Assembly (NCBI GenBank): GCA_964464685.1
Contig: CAYXGV010000046.1
Span: forward strand, 1-7,673
Direction: 5' to 3'
Length of the DNA stretch: 7,673 nt
Source: JABIBU01 sp964464685
GTDB lineage: Bacteria; Patescibacteriota; Patescibacteriia; Magasanikbacterales; UBA922
How positions within the stretch are numbered: the first letter of the stretch is position 1; each line of letters starts with the position of its first letter. The notes beneath the pieces are model-generated. The model saw nothing but the letters and a program-made list of their open reading frames with translations, was not told where the DNA came from and ran no database searches. Below, one piece after another: positions 1 through 3,987 of this stretch. The position numbers and the translations under genes are program-made.

Positions 1-40
1 AAAAAAGTGGGCACGGTTTTTATTTCGTGTCCACTTTTTG
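1..40 (-). terminator. Intrinsic terminator downstream of the ATPase gene
   Basis: Arms 2-15 and 26-39 pair over 14 positions, with one G-U wobble (11 with 30), around a 10-base AT-rich loop. Read on the minus strand, the stem runs into a T-tract at positions 6-1, so it fits termination of the ATPase transcript. The T-rich side on the plus strand means it could also act in the other direction. The window begins here, so the end of the tract cannot be seen. Confidence 0.6.
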
Positions 41-49
41 GGGTACGGA

Positions 50-170
50 TCACTTTTTAGTGAGCTGTTTTTATAAATTTCCCAGCTCCGCGTAAAAGTG
101 AATGATTTCGCTACTACGCGGATTGTGAGCTGGGAAGTTCACAATCCATGCTGTTTGGTTGGATTGTGAA
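50..170. repeat. Cluster of three hairpins in the ATPase 3' region
   Basis: There are three successive inverted repeats. TCACT/AGTGA lies at 50-54 and 59-63. A perfect 10-bp pair lies at 79-88 and 127-136, with an inner 7-bp pair CCGCGTA/TACGCGG at 88-94 and 115-121. A perfect 11-bp pair, TTCACAATCCA/TGGATTGTGAA, lies at 138-148 and 160-170. The word GGATTGTGA also occurs directly at 120-128 and 161-169. The block could be structured 3' untranslated RNA or the end of a mobile palindromic element. No function is assigned. Confidence 0.6.
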
Positions 171-196
171 GTTTGGTGGGGGTGTGAGGGGCGGGA

Positions 197-1207
197 TCAA
201 AGAGTGTGGATTTCCGTGCCAGCGATGGCCATCATGTCTGGGCTTTCGGTGTCCACAATGAACTGCACATTCGGAAAGTGTTTTACGAGCCACTGACCAA
301 AATGCCTTTGCTGTTGCGAGTTGAGGTGCAGTTCTGGTTCGTCAATTAAAACTACCGCACTAGCTGTGACAGTCACACCACTGGCAGGTGTTATTTGAAA
401 GTCTTCAGGTGTTGTGGTAATCAATCGACAGATATCCAGAACCAGCCCAATGACCGCCTGATGCATGTGTGGCGTAGACAGCAGTGGTTTCAACTCACGT
501 CCTCCACATTCCACTAACACGCGATTTTCATACGTACATTCAACCCTGTTGTCCATTGGTAACAAACCATCGTTTAACAGTGCAAGCACAGAGACGAAGT
601 GTTGCTGTCGGGTAATTGCCACTTGTGGCTTTTCTCCTTTTTTCGTTTCAGCCAAGAAGAGTAGATGTTGCAACCATTCTTGGGCTTTAACAAGAGCTCC
701 ATCATTTCTTAACAGGGTGAGAACTTTGCTAAGTTCAGGAAACTGAGAAATTTCTTGCACAATTGCTTCGGATTGAGTGTGCAATCTCCTTTCTGCACCA
801 AATCCTGCGAGAGTTGGAAGTTGATCATCATTTCCTCTTTTTTCTGGCCTGGGGGTAGTAGAGAAGAATACCCTACCCATTTCTGGACGGTTGAGTGGCT
901 GATCACTTTTTCGCCACTCAAGACCCCAATAGATATCACCGTCCGCTGATGAGACAACAACTTCGCCTGTGCCAAGACCAGCTTCTTTGGCCAATAATTC
1001 CTCTGCATGTCCAACAAGTGCCAGTTGCGGGCCTACAATGACTGAGGCCACAGCTTGAAGGAAAGTGGTCTTTCCAGCACCAGTCGGGCCAGTTATGACT
1101 TCCCAACCTGGCCGACCACTTAATTCCATGGTCAGTCTACCCTCTTTCCAACCAAAGAGCCCCAAGTTTTGCAATTCCACTTCTTTGATAAAAGTACCCT
1201 TTGCCAT
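197..1207 (-). CDS. AAA/ABC-type ATPase (SMC/RecF-like), signature and H-loop degenerate
   Basis: This 336-residue protein is predicted to be a cytoplasmic P-loop ATPase of the AAA_21/AAA_23 type, related to SMC, RecF and OLD heads. Visible motifs are an N-terminal strand followed by Walker A GPTGAGKT (40-47), a GFGAERRL motif (135-142) like the G-Y-G-x-x-R of this family, and Walker B VVLIDE (285-290) followed by PELHLN. Two expected features are missing. The position of the ABC signature (usually LSDG or LSSG) reads LSTP (243-246), and the switch histidine of the usual THSP reads TESP (320-323). The start is supported by a GAGGG ribosome site at 1214-1218 and a good promoter. The gene is clearly more G+C-rich than its neighbours (32 of 60 bases in the sampled line 1081-1140) and is the only one ending in TGA, which suggests transfer. 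No toxin, nuclease or methylase partner is visible, so the biological role is unknown; a defence or DNA-repair function is only a guess. Confidence 0.85.
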   Translation of the reverse strand: MAKGTFIKEVELQNLGLFGWKEGRLTMELSGRPGWEVITGPTGAGKTTFLQAVASVIVGPQLALVGHAEELLAKEAGLGTGEVVVSSADGDIYWGLEWRKSDQPLNRPEMGRVFFSTTPRPEKRGNDDQLPTLAGFGAERRLHTQSEAIVQEISQFPELSKVLTLLRNDGALVKAQEWLQHLLFLAETKKGEKPQVAITRQQHFVSVLALLNDGLLPMDNRVECTYENRVLVECGGRELKPLLSTPHMHQAVIGLVLDICRLITTTPEDFQITPASGVTVTASAVVLIDEPELHLNSQQQRHFGQWLVKHFPNVQFIVDTESPDMMAIAGTEIHTL

Positions 1208-1213
1208 GTTGAT

Positions 1214-1218
1214 CCCTC
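1214..1218 (-). promoter_or_regulatory. Ribosome binding site of the ATPase gene
   Basis: The minus strand reads GTGAGGGATCAAC before ATG, which places a GAGGG Shine-Dalgarno core six bases from the start. It fixes the start of the ATPase gene. It is notable because none of the other gene starts in the window has a comparable site. Confidence 0.7.
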
Positions 1219-1259
1219 ACTTAGTTATGTTATGGTTATTGTACAGAACATATAGTGTA

Positions 1260-1288
1260 TTTATATCACAAAATTGTATTTTTGTCAA
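1260..1288 (-). promoter_or_regulatory. Sigma70-type promoter of the ATPase gene
   Basis: On the minus strand TTGACA (1283-1288) is followed after exactly 17 bases by TATAAA (1260-1265). This is near consensus and points at the ATPase gene, leaving a 5' leader of roughly 45 bases. The -35 is embedded in CTATTGACA, the same nine bases found at both rplJ promoters. Confidence 0.75.
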
Positions 1289-1323
1289 TAGCCAATGGGC
1301 GATTCAGGGGGATTAATCATCTA

Positions 1324-1352
1324 TTGACAAAACCTCCAAAATGTGCTATAAT
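1324..1352 (+). promoter_or_regulatory. Promoter P1 of rplJ-rplL
   Basis: TTGACA (1324-1329) and TATAAT (1347-1352) are both perfect consensus hexamers with a 17-base spacer. This should be a very strong promoter, as expected for ribosomal protein genes. Its transcript would first meet the hairpin at 1382-1405. Confidence 0.85.
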
Positions 1353-1381
1353 ATATGGGTAAGTTGAATTTTTTTGTAAAA

Positions 1382-1412
1382 TTTTTGGCTAAGATTAGCC
1401 AAAAATTCTTTT
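1382..1412 (+). terminator. Terminator-like hairpin between promoters P1 and P2
   Basis: A perfect 10-bp stem, TTTTTGGCTA/TAGCCAAAAA (1382-1391 and 1396-1405), with loop AGAT, is followed by TTCTTTT. It lies about 25 bases downstream of the expected P1 start and upstream of P2, so it could attenuate P1 transcripts or work in both directions. The GC part of the stem is only GGCTA, so termination is likely to be partial. Confidence 0.5.
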
Positions 1413-1425
1413 CCACAACCGTCTA

Positions 1426-1454
1426 TTGACAGGTTTTTTAATTTATGATACTAT
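1426..1454 (+). promoter_or_regulatory. Promoter P2 of rplJ-rplL
   Basis: TTGACA (1426-1431) and TACTAT (1449-1454) are 17 bases apart. The -10 keeps the important TA-NNN-T pattern. It would start transcription just before the structured leader, near 1461. It shares CTATTGACA with P1 and the ATPase promoter. Confidence 0.65.
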
Positions 1455-1470
1455 GTAGTTAATCCACAGA

Positions 1471-1555
1471 CAGTAGCTTCCCGATTAAATCGGGATTAAA
1501 TATGCTACCTAGGAATCTAAATTTCAGCTATAGGCTGGAGAAGGTCGAAGATTCT
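1471..1555 (+). ncRNA. Putative L10 (rplJ) autoregulatory leader
   Basis: The leader RNA can form a stem GTAGC/GCTAC (1473-1477 with 1504-1508) enclosing CCCGAT/ATCGGG (1480-1485 with 1489-1494). A second stem GAATCT/AGATTC (1513-1518 with 1549-1554) encloses CAGC/GCTG (1525-1528 with 1534-1537) and a purine-rich internal strand GGAGAAGG. Its position before rplJ, and the terminator that follows, match the known L10 leaders in which the L10(L12)4 complex binds the RNA and represses the operon. I assign it by position and fold and have not matched it to a covariance model. Confidence 0.55.
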
Positions 1556-1563
1556 CTTGAGAT

Positions 1564-1589
1564 TGTGGTGAAAACCACATTTTTTATTT
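1564..1589 (+). terminator. Attenuator terminator in the rplJ leader
   Basis: Stem TGTGGT/ACCACA (1564-1569 with 1574-1579) is capped by a stable GAAA tetraloop and runs directly into six T residues, then ATTT. It sits about 66 bases before the rplJ start, where it would end transcripts before the operon. This fits attenuation control by the preceding leader structure. Confidence 0.7.
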
Positions 1590-1604
1590 GCTAAAATTGA
1601 TATT

Positions 1605-1650
1605 AACTTAGGAAACTTAGTTAACTTAATCAACTTAGCAAACTTAGTTA
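1605..1650 (+). repeat. Five AACTTA copies with exact 9-bp period before rplJ
   Basis: AACTTA begins at 1605, 1614, 1623, 1632 and 1641, exactly nine bases apart, with three variable bases between copies. The array ends nine bases before the rplJ ATG and occupies the place where a ribosome binding site would be. It happens to be in frame with rplJ, but TGA at 1569-1571 and the absence of ATG, GTG or TTG exclude a normal N-terminal extension. Confidence 0.85.
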
Positions 1651-1655
1651 AATTT

Positions 1656-2177
1656 ATGGCAAAAACAAAACAACAAAAAGAAGAGGTAATAAAAATATTG
1701 GCGGATAATATAAAGAATTCCAAATCCGTAATATTTGCCAACTTCCAAGGTCTAAAAGTAAAAGAATCCGATGAATTGCGCCAGAAATGTCGTGAACAAA
1801 ATATCGGTATCTTGGCCAGCAAAAAAACTCTAGTTCAAAAAGCTTTGGCTGAAGCTGGTTTGGAAGTTGATGCTGGATCTTTTGCCGGAGGTGTCGCTGC
1901 TTTTTTTGGCGGAGACGATGAAGTTGCCCCAGCTCAATTGGTGAGTAAATTTGCCAAGACCCACGAAGTTGTTAATTTCTTCGGCGGAATATTAGAAGGA
2001 AAATTCATTGACGCCAACAAAGTTAATGAATTGGCCAAATTGCCAAGCAAAGAACAACTTTATGCTCAATTGGTTGGTACTATCAATGCGCCAATCTCTG
2101 GTTTTGTAAATGTACTGGCTGGAAATATTAGGAATTTAGTGAGTGTTCTTAATAATATAAAAGAAGCAAAAGCTTAA
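1656..2177 (+). CDS. rplJ: 50S ribosomal protein L10 (uL10)
   Basis: This 173-residue protein is a typical full-length bacterial L10. It anchors the L7/L12 stalk to 23S rRNA and so helps recruit translation factors. The N-terminal RNA-binding domain starts with MAKTKQQKEEV and contains the family pattern SVIFANFQGLKV (24-35), then a lysine-rich ASKKTLVQKAL segment (54-64) and a glycine-rich FAGGVAAFFGGDD (76-88). The C-terminal helix from about 134 onward (NAPISGFVNVLAGNIRNL) is the part that carries L12 dimers. It is first in an operon with rplL, 123 bases upstream. The ATG at 1656 gives the canonical N-terminus. There is no Shine-Dalgarno; an AACTTA repeat precedes the start. L10 is also the expected regulator of its own leader. 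Confidence 0.97.
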   Translation: MAKTKQQKEEVIKILADNIKNSKSVIFANFQGLKVKESDELRQKCREQNIGILASKKTLVQKALAEAGLEVDAGSFAGGVAAFFGGDDEVAPAQLVSKFAKTHEVVNFFGGILEGKFIDANKVNELAKLPSKEQLYAQLVGTINAPISGFVNVLAGNIRNLVSVLNNIKEAKA

Positions 2178-2181
2178 AATT

Positions 2182-2263
2182 ATATTCAGATTTCCGGATA
2201 ATCCAGATTGACGGATATTGTTTAAAAAATCTGTAAATCTGGATTATCCGTATATCAGGATAT
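2182..2263. repeat. Long inverted repeat between rplJ and rplL
   Basis: A perfect 15-bp pair, CGGATAATCCAGATT/AATCTGGATTATCCG, lies at 2195-2209 and 2236-2250. It extends imperfectly outward so that 2182-2209 opposes 2236-2263 with few mismatches. The 26-base loop contains another CGGATA word. No T-tract follows directly, so it is probably not a full terminator. It may be a small palindromic repeat element, or an RNA hairpin that affects stability and the L10 to L12 ratio. Confidence 0.75.
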
Positions 2264-2300
2264 AAAAAACTTAATTAAATTAACTTAAATACATAATACT

Positions 2301-2708
2301 ATGTCAGAAGAAAAAAAAGAGGTCGTAGTACCTAAAAAATTTCAATCTCTAGTTAGTGAGATTGAGAAAATGTCTGTCCTTGATTTGGCAGAACTTGTCA
2401 AAATCTTGGAAGATAAATTTGGTGTTTCAGCTGCTGCTCCAGCTATGATGATGGCTGCTCCAGTTGCTGGTGGTGATACTGCTGTTGCTGAAGAAAAAAG
2501 TGAATTCAACGTTGAATTGACAAGTGCTGGTGGTACCAAAATTGCTGTTATCAAGGTTGTGAAAGAAATTACAGGACTTGGTCTGGCTGATGCCAAAGCA
2601 TTGGTAGACGGAGCTCCAAAAGTTATCAAAGAAGGTGTAGCTAAGGCTGAAGCTGAGGAAATGAAAAAGAAGATTGAAGAAGCCGGTGGTGCTGTTGAAC
2701 TCAAGTAA
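2301..2708 (+). CDS. rplL: 50S ribosomal protein L7/L12 (bL12)
   Basis: This 135-residue protein is slightly longer than the usual 120-128, with the extra length at the N-terminus (MSEEKKEVVVPKK). L12 forms the mobile stalk dimers that bind elongation and release factors and stimulate their GTPase activity. The dimerisation region is about 14-45 (LVSEIEKMSVLDLAELVKIL). It is followed by an alanine-, methionine- and glycine-rich hinge (44-66) and the globular C-terminal domain (67-135), with the conserved IKVVKEITGLGLADAKALVD (84-103) and a final GGAVELK. It follows rplJ in the same transcript and is closed by a strong terminator. No Shine-Dalgarno is visible; AACTTA occurs at 2268 and 2282 upstream. 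Confidence 0.97.
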   Translation: MSEEKKEVVVPKKFQSLVSEIEKMSVLDLAELVKILEDKFGVSAAAPAMMMAAPVAGGDTAVAEEKSEFNVELTSAGGTKIAVIKVVKEITGLGLADAKALVDGAPKVIKEGVAKAEAEEMKKKIEEAGGAVELK

Positions 2709-2730
2709 ACAGTTAAACACGCAAACATTT

Positions 2731-2760
2731 AAACACTCCCAGAGATGGGAGTGTTTTTTA
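2731..2760 (+). terminator. Intrinsic terminator of the rplJ-rplL operon
   Basis: A perfect 11-bp stem, AAACACTCCCA/TGGGAGTGTTT (2731-2741 with 2746-2756), has a GAGA tetraloop and a T-tract to 2759. It starts 22 bases after the rplL stop and should be efficient. Confidence 0.93.
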
Positions 2761-2771
2761 TAAAGAAGTGT

Positions 2772-2987
2772 TAATTACTTTGAATTATCAGCACAGACTG
2801 ATGCCCTATGGGTACGAAACTAACAAAAACCTGTCATTGCGAGGAGCGAAACGTAGTGGAGCGACGCGGCAATCCCATACTTTAACGCTATGGTTAGTGT
2901 TTTAAAGACTGGGATTGCCACGTGATAAGTCCTCTTTCAGGGACTTATCGCTCGCAATGACAGCATTTTCGTAATTCAAAGTAATTA
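2772..2987. repeat. 216-bp nested palindromic repeat element, copy 1
   Basis: The outermost arms are a perfect 16-bp inverted repeat (TAATTACTTTGAATTA at 2772-2787 and its complement at 2972-2987). Inside are a perfect 13-bp pair CTGTCATTGCGAG/CTCGCAATGACAG (2831-2843 with 2951-2963), a 10-bp pair GGCAATCCCA/TGGGATTGCC (2868-2877 with 2910-2919) and a side hairpin GATAAGTCC/GGACTTATC (2924-2932 with 2941-2949). CATTGCGAG and GCAATGACA palindromes of this kind are dispersed repeats in many bacteria. No protein is encoded, so any movement would depend on functions supplied elsewhere. It lies between convergent transcripts. Confidence 0.9.
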
Positions 2988-3027
2988 GAAAAGTAATTTA
3001 AAATTAACATCAAAATAAATAATATTT

Positions 3028-3942
3028 TTATTCAGTAATAGCATTTTTCATTCTACTTACCATTATTATAGAAAATAATAAAATACCGGCACCGATAAAT
3101 TGGGTGGTGTTCATGATTTTTCCGTGGATAAAATATTCAAATATTACTGCCGATAATGGGAGTCCAAGTTCGGCAATAGTGGAAACTGAAGCCTTGGTGT
3201 GTTTTAAGCCAAAGTAATAGAGAAGCATAGCGACTCCGCCAGAGCTAAAAATGATTATAAAAAGATAAGTCCATTGCAAACTAGTGATGCTTGGTATAGC
3301 TGTATATCCGCCAGTGCCCAACATAAAAATTAAGACAATCAAAGAGGTAAAACCAAACCGTAGATAAGTGCCAATGCGGAAATTAGTATCCTTGAGGGCG
3401 CCTTTGCTAAAGACAGTTGATGCACCCCAACACAGAGCTGCCAAGAGTCCAAACATAGCCGCAACAGTGGTTTTGTCGCCAGTATTGAAATTGGGGACTA
3501 ATTCTGGAAAGGCCACGGCATAAGCACCAATCAGGGCTAAAATAGCATAGCCAAAGAATTTTTTTGGTAAACGTTCTTTTAGTAATAACCAAGCTAAAAA
3601 AATTGCAAAGATTGGTTGTAGTTTTTGCATTAGAATCACAGCCGAAAGATTGGAAAAATTTACATAAAATAAACCTTTGGTAATGGCCAGTGTTCCTAGA
3701 GCGCCACCAAATAAAGCTACCAAAAGAAAATAAAGATAACCCTGTTTGGTGATCTGTTTTAATTTTTTTCTTTCATAAATCAAAAATGGAATCATAATCA
3801 CAAAAGCAATCATGTGTTCCATAAAAACCACAGTGGTCACAGGTAATGAATAAAGAGCAGGTCGTAGAACTACGCCATCCAAGCCCCAGAGAGTAGCAGC
3901 CAAAGCTATCATCGCTGGGAAAATCCAGAGGTGTTTTTTCAT
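3028..3942 (-). CDS. EamA-family (DMT superfamily) membrane transporter
   Basis: This 304-residue integral membrane protein of the drug/metabolite transporter superfamily has two EamA repeats of about five helices each. The first begins with MIALAATLWGLDGVVLRPAL and the second with MFGLLAALCWGASTVFSKGAL, the usual small-residue and tryptophan pattern of this family. The C-terminus is short and charged (SRMKNAITE). The substrate cannot be read from sequence; family members export amino acids or metabolites. I start at ATG 3942 (MKKHLWIFPAM), a typical EamA N-terminus. An in-frame ATG at 3984 would add MERFGGKPSLYFLF, which is encoded by a terminator hairpin and looks unnatural. The gene lies directly downstream of the 744-residue gene with no clear promoter or ribosome site of its own. 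Confidence 0.92.
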   Translation of the reverse strand: MKKHLWIFPAMIALAATLWGLDGVVLRPALYSLPVTTVVFMEHMIAFVIMIPFLIYERKKLKQITKQGYLYFLLVALFGGALGTLAITKGLFYVNFSNLSAVILMQKLQPIFAIFLAWLLLKERLPKKFFGYAILALIGAYAVAFPELVPNFNTGDKTTVAAMFGLLAALCWGASTVFSKGALKDTNFRIGTYLRFGFTSLIVLIFMLGTGGYTAIPSITSLQWTYLFIIIFSSGGVAMLLYYFGLKHTKASVSTIAELGLPLSAVIFEYFIHGKIMNTTQFIGAGILLFSIIMVSRMKNAITE

Positions 3943-3981
3943 AAATAAAAAATAAAGAGAGGGTTTTCCTCCAAACCTCTC
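3943..3981 (-). terminator. Terminator after the 744-residue gene, before EamA
   Basis: On the minus strand GAGAGGTTT (3981-3973) pairs with AAACCCTCTC (3966-3957), with one bulged base and loop GGAGGA, followed by TTTATTTTTTATTT (3956-3943). The stop of the upstream gene is seven bases away. The T-tract ends exactly at the EamA ATG, so EamA depends on readthrough or an internal promoter. Confidence 0.7.
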
Positions 3982-3987
3982 CATTAA

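Larger units (their letters stand above)
1208..1655. other. Divergent intergenic control region between the ATPase gene and rplJ
   Basis: These 448 bases hold no credible gene. From left to right they contain the ATPase ribosome site and promoter on the minus strand, two tandem promoters for rplJ-rplL, two terminator-like hairpins, a structured leader resembling an L10 leader, and a 9-bp tandem repeat immediately before rplJ. Each is listed separately. Confidence 0.8.
2709..3027. other. Intergenic region between rplL and the EamA gene
   Basis: These 319 bases between convergent genes hold the rplL terminator (2731-2760) and a 216-bp palindromic repeat (2772-2987). I see no gene in the rest. 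Confidence 0.8.

Noticed and set aside
175..195. G-quadruplex just after the ATPase stop
   Set aside because: Only three runs of three or more G are present (178-182, 188-191, 193-195) plus one GG; too weak to claim.
465..949. Plus-strand open frames opposite the ATPase gene (465-746 and 755-949)
   Set aside because: They lie antisense to a gene with clear Walker motifs, show no recognisable domain, and have no ribosome site or promoter.
1605..1650. CRISPR array
   Set aside because: The unit and spacer are only six and three bases; no repeat in the window has CRISPR-sized units and no cas gene is present.
1572..1655. In-frame N-terminal extension of rplJ through the 9-bp repeat
   Set aside because: The frame is open from 1572 but contains only ATT as a possible start; MAKTKQQKEEV is the canonical L10 N-terminus.
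1517..1822. Minus-strand frame of 101 codons across the rplJ start
   Set aside because: It overlaps the L10 leader, the 9-bp repeat and the start of rplJ; its apparent protein is low-complexity because the AACTTA repeat is open on both strands.
2342..2728. Minus-strand frames opposite rplL (2342-2728 and 2427-2720)
   Set aside because: They are shadows of the compositionally biased rplL sequence, rich in A, S and F, with no family resemblance.
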